Source of the DNA: Halogranum amylolyticum
Lineage (GTDB): Archaea; Halobacteriota; Halobacteria; Halobacteriales; Haloferacaceae
DNA length: 64,000 bases
Assembly (NCBI RefSeq): GCF_900110465.1
Contig: NZ_FODV01000001.1
Location: 186,001 to 250,000, forward strand
Direction of reading: 5' to 3'
The position numbers and the translations under genes are program-made. Positions 50,032-58,354 of this stretch are shown in pieces. Every line of letters starts with the position of its first letter. The first letter of the stretch is position 1. A model generated the notes under the pieces. The model was not told the origin of the DNA and did not search any database. It was given only the letters and a program-made list of their open reading frames with translations.

Positions 50032-50165
50032 GTCGGGGTCCCCGGGACGGTACTCGGGTGGGGTCGATCGGTCGAATCGCGTCGTCGCAAAGCTCTCCCG
50101 TGGACGGGTCGGTGCGGTGACTGTCGTTTACCCGCCGTGTAGGGAACTCGTCGGAGCGGTTGCAT
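50028..50165 (-). CDS. 45-codon ORF overlapping the HprK-like gene
   Basis: ATG at 50165 opens a basic, proline- and arginine-rich peptide starting MQPLRRVPYTAGKRQSPHRP. Its TGA overlaps the ATG at 50031 (ATGA). TTACTAAG begins 37 bases upstream of the ATG. Mixed codon use argues against a conserved protein and for a translated leader. Confidence 0.4.
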   Translation of the reverse strand: MQPLRRVPYTAGKRQSPHRPVHGRALRRRDSTDRPHPSTVPGTPT

Positions 50166-50429
50166 AGTCACCGTCCGACAAAGGTGGCGACGAACTTAGT
50201 AATCGACTCGATACCTACCGGCTCGTCCCACCAACACAACGCAAACGACAGGTTTCGACACGCTCCGGTGAGAGTCACTACAAACCGGAGACGGACCCCG
50301 TCCGGCCGTCGCGGTGGACCGAACTCGGAGACAGCCGGACGTTAAACGCCGGCGGTTGCGAGACGCTAATCGTTACTCGAAGCATAACTTTTGCACGTAA
50401 CACACATACGTTCGTCGGAGAATGTACCT
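50166..50429. other. divergent intergenic region
   Basis: Between the HprK-like unit and the metallophosphoesterase unit. It holds the TATA-like boxes for both directions: GATTACTAAG (minus, about 50204-50195) and CATAACTTTT (plus, 50383-50392). The latter is a partial match to the recurrent motif. No gene seen. Confidence 0.5.
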
Positions 50430-50519
50430 ATGAACGTCAACAGCTTCCCCCGCCCGACGCCGACCCGGTGCGGGGAAGACGACATCCGACCGAACCGACC
50501 TGACGGCGATGCGGAGTGA
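50430..50519 (+). CDS. 29-codon ORF overlapping the metallophosphoesterase start
   Basis: ATG at 50430 encodes MNVNSFPRPTPTRCGEDDIR and nine more residues. It ends 11 bases inside the next gene, whose ATG is at 50509. A three-codon ORF (ATG TAC CTA TGA, 50422-50433) overlaps its own start, again as ATGA, and begins 39 bases after CATAACTTTT. A two-step relay like that before glmS is possible. Confidence 0.35.
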   Translation: MNVNSFPRPTPTRCGEDDIRPNRPDGDAE

Positions 50520-51798
50520 CCGCCGCTCGGTCCGACGCCGAGCGGTGCTGAAGGCGCTCGGCGTCGGAGTGGCTGCCCCGCTCGTCGTCGGTGGCGTGGC
50601 CTCCACGGCGGACGCGGCCTCGGAGTCGTGGACGGTAGTCGTCCTCTCGGACACCCAGAAGTACGCGGAGAACTCGTCGCTCGTCTCGTACGCCCACGAC
50701 CAGACGAGGTGGGTCGTCGACAACCACGAGGCGGAGAACGTTCGCTTCGTCACTCACTGTGGCGACGTCGTCGAGAACCCCGAGGAGCGCACGGAGTGGG
50801 AGCGGATGGACGAGGTGATGGCCAGACTGGACGGCGTCGTCCCATACTCGACGGTGCCGGGGAACCACGACTGGGTCGGCTGGTTCGACCCGCGGTCGAT
50901 CGAGCACTACCGGTCGTACTTCGGCCCCGCACGGTACGACGGACGGAGCTGGTACGGCGGTAGCGGTCCCGACGGACTGAGTCACTACCAGTTCTTCGCA
51001 GCCGGCGGCTACGAGTTCCTCCATCTCGGTCTCGAGTGGGAGGTCCCGGGGAGCGCGGACGACCCGGCTACCCCGTTCGGGTGGGCACGACAGCTGCTCC
51101 GCCGGTACGCCGACCGTCCGACCATCGTCACCACGCACTCGTATCTCAGAGACGACGGTGACCGAATGGAGCGTGTCCAGGGCGACTGGGGGGAGACCAC
51201 CGTCGACGGCAACCCCGACCCGAACAGAGCGACGGGGAACGCCGGCGAGACGACGTGGCGGGAACTCGTCAGGACGAACAGCCAGATCTTCGCGGTGTTC
51301 AACGGCCACTTCTCGAGAGACGGCGGGGAGAGCTTCCGGGTGTCGGAGAACGACGACGGACTACCCGTCTACCAGATCATGGCCGACTACCAGCGACGGC
51401 GACGGGGTGGGGAGGGGTGGCTGCGACTCGTCTCGTTTCTCCCCGGCGACGGTGCCGGCGGCGACGACCGCATCCAGGTCCGGACCTACTCCCCGTCGCT
51501 CGGCGTGTTCGAGACCGACGCCGACAGCGAGTTCGGGTTCGACCTTCGGTTTGCCGAGCGGTTCGCGCCGTCCGGTGGAGACGGCGAAGGCGAGGAGGAC
51601 GATCCCGAAGACGAGACGCTCGCGGGCGACGTCGACGGCGACGGCGACATCGACGCGGACGACGTCGGACTCGTCCAGCGACGGATCGCGCGCTACGATG
51701 ACGATGTCGACGAGACTGCCGCGGACGTCGACGGCGACGGCGACGTCGACATCGCCGACGCGATCGCGATCCGAAACAGGATCGGAACGGAGCGTTAG
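50509..51798 (+). CDS. Tat-exported metallophosphoesterase with C-terminal dockerin
   Basis: A 429-residue secreted enzyme. Tat signal: SVRRRAVLKALGVGVAAPLVVGGVASTADAA. The metallophosphoesterase core shows VVLSDTQKYAE, THCGDVVEN, VPGNHDWVG, THSY and FNGHFSRDGG, the metal-ligand series of calcineurin-like phosphatases. After an acidic linker come two dockerin type I repeats, GDVDGDGDIDADDVGLVQRRIA and ADVDGDGDVDIADAIAIRNRI, with Ca2+-binding Asp residues. The dockerin should plug into a cohesin, and the next gene encodes one. Substrate may be a phosphorylated or phospholipid-linked glycan. Confidence 0.9.
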   Translation: MRSDRRSVRRRAVLKALGVGVAAPLVVGGVASTADAASESWTVVVLSDTQKYAENSSLVSYAHDQTRWVVDNHEAENVRFVTHCGDVVENPEERTEWERMDEVMARLDGVVPYSTVPGNHDWVGWFDPRSIEHYRSYFGPARYDGRSWYGGSGPDGLSHYQFFAAGGYEFLHLGLEWEVPGSADDPATPFGWARQLLRRYADRPTIVTTHSYLRDDGDRMERVQGDWGETTVDGNPDPNRATGNAGETTWRELVRTNSQIFAVFNGHFSRDGGESFRVSENDDGLPVYQIMADYQRRRRGGEGWLRLVSFLPGDGAGGDDRIQVRTYSPSLGVFETDADSEFGFDLRFAERFAPSGGDGEGEEDDPEDETLAGDVDGDGDIDADDVGLVQRRIARYDDDVDETAADVDGDGDVDIADAIAIRNRIGTER

Positions 51799-53238
51799 AT
51801 GACGCGTAACGCCTCACTCGGCCGACTACTCTCCGTCGTGCTCGTTCTCCTCGTGACGGTGGGATCGATGCAGACAGTCGGCGTCGCGGTCGCCGAGACC
51901 ACGACGGTCGGCGTCGGCGAGACGGCGGGTGTCGAGGGCGGGACGCTCGACGGTGAACCCGGCGAGACGGCGACGGTCGTAGTGTGGACGGACGCCCGGG
52001 ACGTCGGCGGCTACCAGGCGACGGTCGCGTTCGACCCGAGCGTCCTCCGGGTTCGATCCGTCGAGGGGACGGACGACTTCGAGACGCCGGTAGTCAACGT
52101 CGACGACGAGGGGTCGGTCACGTTCAACCAACTCCGCGAGGGCGGCGTCGACGGACCGGCGCTCGCCGAACTCACGTTCGAGTTCGTCGGAGCGGGTGGG
52201 ACGCAGACGACCGCACGACTCGTCGGGTCGGAGACGAAACTGGCCGACCCGACGGGAGTGGAGCTCGGCGTCGACGTCTACGGGGACGTGACGTTCCGTG
52301 TCGTCGAGCCGACGCCCACCGTGACGCCTGAACCGACACCGGCCCCCACGTCGACTCCAGTCCCGTCGCCGACGGCGACGCCGGAAGCGACGGCGACACC
52401 GGAACCGACACCGACTCGAACCCCCGTGTCCGAACCGTCCCGACCGTCCAGTGGCGGTGGAGGGAGCGGGAGCGCGAACAGTGGAGGTGCCGACGCCTCC
52501 TCGGAACCCGAAATCTCCGTTACACAGCGACGGGGCGGGGTACTCGTCGACGTACAGCGCGGTTCGACGGCGACGTCGTTCTCGGTCGACCTCCCCCGGT
52601 CGGTGGAGTCGAGCGGAGTCGGCGTCCTCCGCCTCGACTGGGAGACGCAGTCGGCGACGAACCGGTACACGATCACGGTCTCGACGTTCGAGACCGCCGA
52701 GTCGGTTCCGGAGCTCGCCGCCGCGGAACCGCTCGCGTACGTCTCGGTGACGCCAGACGGCATCGAGAGCACGGCTGTCGACACCGCCACGGTTCGTTTC
52801 GTCGTCGACGAGGAGACGCTCACCGACCGGGACGACCTGACGGTGTCGCTGTGGCGGTACGACGGCTCATGGCATCGTCTCGAGACGACCGAACTCGGAG
52901 ACGGTCGCTACGCCGCCACCACACCGGGGTTCTCGACGTTCGCGGTGGCTGTCGACCCGGCGTCGACGCCCACTCCGACACCCGCCCCGGAGCGGACACC
53001 GACGCGGGAGTCTCCCCAGAGCCAGACGCCGGTGTCGGCGTCGCCGCCGGAACCGACGCCGGCGGTCGCAGAACCGGGGATGGAGACCCCGGCGTCTGCG
53101 CTGGACGACGTCGCGAACACCGCCGTCGACACCTCCGCGGAACCCGCCGGGGCTGTGGGTGGACCGAGCGCCGTCCTCGTGACTCTCGTCGTCGGTCTGC
53201 TGGTGACGGTGTCGGCGCTCCGGCTGCTCCGGCGGTGA
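51799..53238 (+). CDS. cell-surface cohesin-domain protein with PGF-pre-PGF domain
   Basis: A 479-residue surface protein. Sec signal: LGRLLSVVLVLLVTVGSMQTVGVAVAE. Residues about 40-170 are a cohesin-like domain (EPGETATVVVWTDARDVGGYQATVAFDPSVLRVRSVEG...GSVTFNQLREGGVDGPALAELTFEFVG). A Thr/Pro linker and Gly/Ser stretch follow, then a PGF-pre-PGF-type domain (ISVTQRRGGVLVDV...SVSLWRYDGSWHRLETTELGDGRYAATTPGFSTFAVAVD), a second Thr/Pro stalk, and a C-terminal membrane helix (SAVLVTLVVGLLVTVSALRLLRR). The start codon directly abuts the upstream stop (TAGATG). The stalks are likely O-glycosylated. Confidence 0.87.
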   Translation: MTRNASLGRLLSVVLVLLVTVGSMQTVGVAVAETTTVGVGETAGVEGGTLDGEPGETATVVVWTDARDVGGYQATVAFDPSVLRVRSVEGTDDFETPVVNVDDEGSVTFNQLREGGVDGPALAELTFEFVGAGGTQTTARLVGSETKLADPTGVELGVDVYGDVTFRVVEPTPTVTPEPTPAPTSTPVPSPTATPEATATPEPTPTRTPVSEPSRPSSGGGGSGSANSGGADASSEPEISVTQRRGGVLVDVQRGSTATSFSVDLPRSVESSGVGVLRLDWETQSATNRYTITVSTFETAESVPELAAAEPLAYVSVTPDGIESTAVDTATVRFVVDEETLTDRDDLTVSLWRYDGSWHRLETTELGDGRYAATTPGFSTFAVAVDPASTPTPTPAPERTPTRESPQSQTPVSASPPEPTPAVAEPGMETPASALDDVANTAVDTSAEPAGAVGGPSAVLVTLVVGLLVTVSALRLLRR

Positions 53239-53916
53239 GGACGCCCACGCTCCATCTCGACCGACGAACGCGGGAGAGCGTCTCGACGGAGCCGTCGCTC
53301 CTCGGTCGTCTCCGGTCGGCAGAAGGTTCCGGGTCGCAAGCCGGTCGTTTTGGCACGCGAACCGAGCTGTTGCGGGGCCCGGAACAACAGAGACTAGCAA
53401 CTCGTGGAGTATAAGTTCTGTCATACCCAGGAACACAGAAGTCGGGGGAGAGACGAGAATCGACGTCCGTCGCGCGGGTTCGGTCGAGATCGCACGGGCG
53501 ACTACTCGGGATGGCTGTCATGTGGAACGCTCCGGGCGTTCGGGGGTCAGTCTCGGGCAGCGACCGGGAGCGATACCGAATCGGCTCCGGGTGGTCGATG
53601 GATTCTACAGAGATTCACGAGACGTATATCGAGACAGTCGGACGCGCCGACGTGTCGAGCGAACCGAACGACCGGAACGGGGTTCCCGTCGAGGAAGTGG
53701 CGGTCTCCCGGCGTCGCAACAGTCGTAACTGACCTGGTACGATCGACGGGATGCATCCGTCGGGCGGTCCACCGTTCGATCGACGAACGGACGTGATCGT
53801 GTTCGGGCGGGTCGACCGCTCTCGACGACGTCCCCCGGGTTCGCACCGACGGCCCCGAAACGGAACGTGCTCGTCGCTCTCGCCTACTGCTTCCTCGCGC
53901 TCGTTGTGACGGCGAG
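53239..53916. other. 678-base gap with little coding content
   Basis: No full-length gene is recognisable. A TATAAGTTCTG box occurs at about 53410. A short acidic frame (53598-53732) is listed separately. The remainder has no repeats or hairpins that I can see. Confidence 0.5.
53598..53732 (+). CDS. 44-codon acidic ORF, possible small protein or gene remnant
   Basis: Begins MDSTEIHETYIETVGRADVS and continues SEPNDRNGVPVEEVAVSRRRNSRN. The first part is acidic and has the look of the N-terminus of a haloarchaeal regulator just before an HTH, as if the rest were lost. An in-frame ATG at 53511 gives a less convincing longer form. Function unknown. Confidence 0.3.
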   Translation: MDSTEIHETYIETVGRADVSSEPNDRNGVPVEEVAVSRRRNSRN

Positions 53917-55209
53917 CTACCAGGTGAGCCCCTCGTAGGTCAGACCGTCTCGTCGCTCGACGATGCGTCGGCCGTCGACGACGACCGGACGAGCCATCGC
54001 CTCGAACTCCTCGTCGAGCGCGGCGAACTCGTCCCAGTCGGTGACGACGACGGCGGCGTGTGCACCGCGGAGCGCCGCGGCGGCGCTGTCGGCGTACTCG
54101 ATCTCCGGGAACCGCTGGCGCATCCGGTCGGTCGCGACGGGGTCGTAGCCGACGACGTCGGCCCCGCGGTCGAGCAGCCCCTGGATGACGGGGATCGCCC
54201 GAGATTCGCGGACGTCGTCGGTGCCGGGCTTGAACGCGAGCCCGAGGACGGCCACTCGTTCGCCGGCGACGTCGCCGTGGTCGTCCAGCAACGCGAGCAG
54301 ACGCCTCGGTTGCTGGTCGTTGACGTCGACGGCGGCCTTCAGGAGCCCCGCGTCGTAGCCCGCCGCGTCGGCGGCGGCGACGAGCGCGGCGACGTCCTTC
54401 GGGAAGCACGACCCGCCCCACCCGACGCCGGAGGCGAGGAACTGCGACCCGATGCGGTCGTCCAACCCGATGGCGTCTGCGACCTCGTAGGCGTCGACGC
54501 CGTACTCCTTGCAGATATTCCCGAGTTCGTTCATCAGGCTGATCTTCGTCGCGAGGAAGGCGTTGTTGGCGTACTTGATCATCTCGGCCTCGCGGAGACC
54601 CGTCTCGACGACCGGGACGTCCCCGCGCTCCGTCAGCGGTCGGTAGAGCTCCCGGAGCGTCGAGATCGGCCCTTCACGCTCGGCGCCGAAGACGAGTTTG
54701 TCGGGGTCGAGGAAGTCGGAGACCGCGTGTCCCTCGCGGAGGAACTCGGGGTTCATCGCGACGTCGATCCCCTCGCCGAGTCGCTTCCCGCTCGTCTCCT
54801 CGAGCAGTGGGGCGACGCGGTCGGCCGTCGTCCCGGGGACGACGGTGCTCTTGACGACGACGAGATGTGAGCCCTGCTTCTCGCGGAGCGCCGCACCGAG
54901 CGACTCCGTCCCCTGCTCGACGAGGCCGGTGTCGATGCTGCCGTCCTCGCGCGACGGCGTCGGGAGCGCGAGGAAGGTGACGTCGGTGTCGCGGACGGCG
55001 TCGTAGGAGGTGGTCGCCGTGAGGCGGGTACCGGCGTGCTCCGCGAGCAGGTCGGCGAGACCCGGTTCGTGGATGGGCGCGTCGCCGGCGTTGAGCCGGT
55101 CGACGACGGACTCGTCGACGTCGATCGCGGTGACCGTGTGGCCGAGCTCCGCCAGACACGCCGCGAGCGTCGTCCCCACGTAGCCACTGCCGATGATGCT
55201 GACGTTCAC
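53917..55209 (-). CDS. UDP-glucose 6-dehydrogenase (AglM-like)
   Basis: A 430-residue NAD-dependent enzyme making UDP-glucuronate from UDP-glucose. GTG start followed by [41 protein letters not shown]. The middle has [48 protein letters not shown] and [27 protein letters not shown]. The catalytic loop is [16 protein letters not shown] with its Cys, and [24 protein letters not shown] precedes the last domain. It is the same family as WecC but with the UGD-type GGSCFPKD loop. Haloferax AglM is this enzyme, paired with AglF. Start at 55209 because conserved protein begins there. Confidence 0.93.
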   Translation of the reverse strand: MNVSIIGSGYVGTTLAACLAELGHTVTAIDVDESVVDRLNAGDAPIHEPGLADLLAEHAGTRLTATTSYDAVRDTDVTFLALPTPSREDGSIDTGLVEQGTESLGAALREKQGSHLVVVKSTVVPGTTADRVAPLLEETSGKRLGEGIDVAMNPEFLREGHAVSDFLDPDKLVFGAEREGPISTLRELYRPLTERGDVPVVETGLREAEMIKYANNAFLATKISLMNELGNICKEYGVDAYEVADAIGLDDRIGSQFLASGVGWGGSCFPKDVAALVAAADAAGYDAGLLKAAVDVNDQQPRRLLALLDDHGDVAGERVAVLGLAFKPGTDDVRESRAIPVIQGLLDRGADVVGYDPVATDRMRQRFPEIEYADSAAAALRGAHAAVVVTDWDEFAALDEEFEAMARPVVVDGRRIVERRDGLTYEGLTW

Positions 55210-55313
55210 TGTCGGAGAGAGACACCGTCCGACGAATTGAACGTTTCGTCGAAGCGGCAGACCCCACCGGTCGACACGGTCGCCGCTCGGCCGGTCCACT
55301 CAAGCCGAGGAGC

Positions 55314-55335
55314 TGCGCCGGCCGAGATTCGAACC
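55314..55335 (-). other. tRNA 3'-end-like fragment, possible integration (att) site
   Basis: On the minus strand the sequence contains TTCGAATCTCGGCCGGCGCA, which looks like a tRNA T-loop (TTCGAAT), 3' T-stem (CTCGG) and acceptor 3' strand (CCGGCGC) plus discriminator A. The 5' T-stem does not pair and no D-arm or anticodon arm is upstream, so it is not a whole tRNA. It is what an attachment-site copy left by tRNA-targeted integration would look like. Confidence 0.4.
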
Positions 55336-55372
55336 TCGTCACCTTCAGAGCCGAAACTACGAGGCTCGGAAT

Positions 55373-55393
55373 AAAATCTCGGGGAGAGATTTT
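55373..55393. repeat. A/T-rich hairpin in an unusual A/T-rich patch
   Basis: AAAATCTC-GGGGA-GAGATTTT is a perfect 8-pair stem followed by CGTTCCTTTTT. It lies in about 110 A/T-rich bases (55370-55480) that contrast sharply with the rest of the window, between the divergent dehydrogenase and TFB genes. It may be a terminator, an RNA, or foreign DNA next to the tRNA-like fragment. Confidence 0.5.
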
Positions 55394-55576
55394 CGTTCCT
55401 TTTTCGGACACTCGAGAGCTTCTTTTCTTGAAAATCTATTAGCCAAAAGCTCTTTTGAGTTGTGGAATCTATCAGAAGTCCATGCCGGAATGCCATACGC
55501 AGTTAGCGATCGACAGTGTCGGGTCTCATTCGACGGGGGCTCACGAGCGAGGTGAGCAACGGGTCACCCCGGCCGT

Positions 55577-56551
55577 ATGACGCAGCACTCAGCCCGTCCG
55601 CGGTCAGCACGACACGACCAGCCGTCGGACACCGAGACGAAGACGCAGACGGACGAACGGCTCGACCCCGAAGAGGTCGACGACGACGAACTCGTCCGCA
55701 CGGCGGACGGCGAGCTGATCCACGAGGAGACGGGGCTCGTCGTCGAGGAAGAGAACATCGACCGCGGGCCGGAGTGGCGCGCGTTCAACCAGTCCGAACG
55801 CGAGGAGAAGTCGCGCGTCGGCGCGCCGACGACGCCGGCGATGCACGACAAGGGACTCACCACCGAGATCGGGTGGCGAGACGAGGACGCCAACGGTCGC
55901 TCGCTGTCGGGCGAGAAGCGCCAACAGATGAACCGACTCCGGACCTGGCAACAGCGGATTCGCACCAACGAGGCCGGCGAGCGCAACCTCCAGTTCGCAC
56001 TCAGCGAGATCGACCGGATGGTCTCTGCGCTCGGCGCGCCGGAGAGCGTCCAGGAGATGGCCGCGGTCATCTACCGCCGCGCACTCGACGAGGACCTCAT
56101 CCGCGGCCGCTCGATCGAGGGTGTCGCGACAGGAGCGCTCCACGTGGCGATGCGGCGTGGGGGGATCCCCCGGACGCTCGACGAGGTCGCCGAGGTCGCA
56201 CGTGTCGACCACGACCGCGTCGGGAGAGCCTACAGACATCTCTCACAGGAGCTCGGACTCGAGGTCGAACCGACCGACCCCAGCCAGTACGTCCCCCGGT
56301 ACTGCTCGGAACTGGACGTCTCGCCGGTCGTCGAGCGGAAGGCCGAGGAGATCGTCGCCGACACGACCGCCGAGGGGATTCACGCCGGGAAGTCGCCGTC
56401 GGGGTTCGCCGCCGCGGCGGTGTATCTCGCCTCGATGCTCTGCGGCGAGAAGGAGACGCAGTCGGCCATCGCCGACGTCGCCGACGTCACCGAGGTCACC
56501 ATCCGAACTCGCTATCAAGAGCAGATGCGGGCGATCGATCTGACCGCCTAA
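55577..56551 (+). CDS. tfb: transcription initiation factor IIB (TFB) without zinc-ribbon cysteines
   Basis: A 324-residue TFB. The two cyclin repeats are intact: RNLQFALSEIDRMVSALGAPESVQEMAAVIYRRALDEDLIRGRSIEGVATGALHVAMRRGGIPRTLDEVAEVARV and SRYVPRYCSELD-type second repeat through GFAAAAVYLASMLCGEKETQSAIADVADVTEVTIRTRYQEQMRAIDLTA. The B-finger region IDRGPEWRAFNQSEREEKSRVGAPTTPAMHDKGLTTEIGW is conserved. The N-terminal zinc ribbon is degenerate: LVRTADGELIHEETGLVVEEENIDRG stands where CxxC...CxxC should be, with no cysteine. It should still bind TBP-DNA, but contact with RNA polymerase through the ribbon would be altered. Stop codons of this and the convergent permease overlap. Confidence 0.92.
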   Translation: MTQHSARPRSARHDQPSDTETKTQTDERLDPEEVDDDELVRTADGELIHEETGLVVEEENIDRGPEWRAFNQSEREEKSRVGAPTTPAMHDKGLTTEIGWRDEDANGRSLSGEKRQQMNRLRTWQQRIRTNEAGERNLQFALSEIDRMVSALGAPESVQEMAAVIYRRALDEDLIRGRSIEGVATGALHVAMRRGGIPRTLDEVAEVARVDHDRVGRAYRHLSQELGLEVEPTDPSQYVPRYCSELDVSPVVERKAEEIVADTTAEGIHAGKSPSGFAAAAVYLASMLCGEKETQSAIADVADVTEVTIRTRYQEQMRAIDLTA

Positions 56552-57348
56552 GCAGTGACGTCCGTCCGCTCGAACAGTTCGGCGCTCGCCACCACGAGCA
56601 CGACAGTGACGACGACGAGGTAGCCGAGTCCGGCCCAGTCGACGTCGCCCGCGACGAGTAATTCGCCGACGTCGAAGTGGCGTGACAGCGCGAGGTCGCC
56701 GAGCCACTCGTAGTCGGTGTCGAGCGTCAGGCTGTCAACGAGATAAAGCCCGAAGTGGACCGCGATGGCGATTCCCTGTGCCACCCGCACCCGATCGACG
56801 ACAACCGACGCGAGCAGGCCGACCGACGCGGATGCCGCGTGATAGAGGACGAACAGCGCGTGGACGACGAACAGGTCGACCGGATCGACCGTCTCGTCGA
56901 CGAGCGCGACAGCGACGAGTACCGCCAACCACGCGACAGCGTTGACGACGACGACGACGGGGAGCAGCGAACAGAACTTCCCGACGACGAGACGCGACCG
57001 TGAGACGGGGTTGACGAGCAGGAGGTCGACCGAACCGCCCTCTATCTCTCCAGCGATCGTCCCGGCGGCGACGTAGCCGAAGTAGATCCCCAAGAGCAGC
57101 ACCCAGACGAACTGGTAGAGCTCCGTGACGAGGAATCCCTCGACGGTGCCGATGTTCTCGACGCTCCCGAGGAAGGCGTTGCGCACCTCCGGGGGGAACG
57201 ACTCGACGTACGCCTCGAAGTCGACGCCGGAGGCGGCGATGGAGGGGTAGAGACCGACGACGAGGCCGATCGTCACCACCAGCAGCGTCGACAGCAGCAG
57301 CGTCTGTCGGCCGCGACGCCGCGTCTCGAAGGCGGTGATCTCAAACAT
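56548..57348 (-). CDS. ABC-2 type transporter permease
   Basis: A 266-residue membrane protein with six predicted helices: RQTLLLSTLLVVTIGLVVGLYPSI, LVTELYQFVWVLLLGIYFGYVAAG, LLPVVVVVNAVAWLAVLVAVALV, VHALFVLYHAASASVGLLASVV, QGIAIAVHFGLYLVDSL and LGYLVVVTVVLVVASAEL. The GTIAGEIEGGSVDLLLVNPVSRSRLVVGKF segment is typical of ABC-2 export permeases. It overlaps the ATPase gene by eight bases and forms an exporter with it. Confidence 0.9.
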   Translation of the reverse strand: MFEITAFETRRRGRQTLLLSTLLVVTIGLVVGLYPSIAASGVDFEAYVESFPPEVRNAFLGSVENIGTVEGFLVTELYQFVWVLLLGIYFGYVAAGTIAGEIEGGSVDLLLVNPVSRSRLVVGKFCSLLPVVVVVNAVAWLAVLVAVALVDETVDPVDLFVVHALFVLYHAASASVGLLASVVVDRVRVAQGIAIAVHFGLYLVDSLTLDTDYEWLGDLALSRHFDVGELLVAGDVDWAGLGYLVVVTVVLVVASAELFERTDVTA

Positions 57349-58297
57349 CGGTCGGCTCCGTGACCGAGGCGACGTCCGGCGTCGTCCCGTCGCCCGCGCT
57401 GTCGACGTCCTGACCAGTGTAGAAGTGCATGAACACGTCCTCCAGTGACGCCTCCCGTATCTCGACGTCCTCGACCGTGTAACCGGCGAGGCGGTCGAGC
57501 AGTTCGTCGTAGCCGCCGTTGACGACGAGTCGCAGGACGCCTCCCGACTCGTACTCGCCGCGGACGACGCCGGGGAGGTCGAACGACTCGACCGGCGGCC
57601 GTTCGGCGAGCGACGCGCGAACGACCTTCCCGCTCTTCCGCAACAACGCGTCGATCTCCTCGACGGCAGCCAGCCGTCCGTTGCGGATGACGGCGACGCG
57701 GTCGCAGACGCGACGCACCTCGCTGAGGACGTGCGAGGAGAACAGCGTCGTCACGCCGCGGTCGCGCTCGGCCTCTAGGAACTCGTAGAACGTCTGTTGG
57801 ACCAGCGGGTCGAGTCCGGCGGTCGGTTCGTCCATGACGACGAGCGTCGGGTCGTGCATGAACGCCTGGACGATGGCGAGTTTCTGCCGGTTCCCCCGCG
57901 AGTACGTCCGGACCTTCCGGTCGAACGGCGCGGGAAACAGTCGCTCCAGCTCCTCGCGACGATCGCCGCCGCGGAGGCGTTCGAAGTAGTCGAGGTGACG
58001 GCGACCGGTGAGCGAGTCGTAGAACGCGAAGTCGCCGGGGATGTGGCCGATCTCGCGTTTAACCTCGATGAGCGCGCGACGATCGGAGACGGGCGTTCCC
58101 AGCAGGTACGCCTCGCCCGCGGTAGGTCGGAGGAAGCCGAGGAACGTCCGGATCGCGGTCGACTTCCCGGCCCCATTCGGCCCGAGGAAGCCGAATATCT
58201 CGCCGCGGTCGACGGTCAGCGTCAGATCCTCGATGCCACAGACGTCGCCGTAGTACTTCGTGAGACCCGACAGTTCGATCGCCGGGGATGCTGGCAT
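57341..58297 (-). CDS. ABC transporter ATP-binding protein
   Basis: A 318-residue ATPase driving the neighbouring permease. Walker A is LGPNGAGKST, the signature is YSRGNRQKLAIVQAF (YSRGNRQK in place of LSGGQ), Walker B is LVVMDEPTAGLDP, and the switch His is in LFSSHVLSEV. After residue 220 there is the C-terminal extension usual in ABC-2 exporters (VVRASLAERPPVESFDLPGVVRGEYES...EIREASLEDVFMHFYTG). Start 58297 is the first Met before IELSGLTKYYGD. The box TATATGTT about 31 bases upstream is shared with the divergent COG1361 gene. Confidence 0.93.
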   Translation of the reverse strand: MPASPAIELSGLTKYYGDVCGIEDLTLTVDRGEIFGFLGPNGAGKSTAIRTFLGFLRPTAGEAYLLGTPVSDRRALIEVKREIGHIPGDFAFYDSLTGRRHLDYFERLRGGDRREELERLFPAPFDRKVRTYSRGNRQKLAIVQAFMHDPTLVVMDEPTAGLDPLVQQTFYEFLEAERDRGVTTLFSSHVLSEVRRVCDRVAVIRNGRLAAVEEIDALLRKSGKVVRASLAERPPVESFDLPGVVRGEYESGGVLRLVVNGGYDELLDRLAGYTVEDVEIREASLEDVFMHFYTGQDVDSAGDGTTPDVASVTEPTDV

Positions 58298-58320
58298 ACC
58301 TACGAGATAGGCGTCGAGAG

Positions 58321-58330
58321 AACATATATC
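58321..58330. promoter_or_regulatory. shared divergent TATA region AACATATATC
   Basis: Lies 34 bases before the plus-strand ATG at 58355 and about 31 bases before the minus-strand ATG at 58297. One A/T box could serve both directions and coordinate exporter and surface-protein synthesis. Confidence 0.55.
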
Positions 58331-58354
58331 GTCGTAACGACCGTATCTAACGCT

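Noticed and set aside
55314-55400. A complete tRNA gene on the minus strand
   Set aside because: Only the 3' T-loop/acceptor part fits; the 5' T-stem does not pair and there is no anticodon or D-arm.
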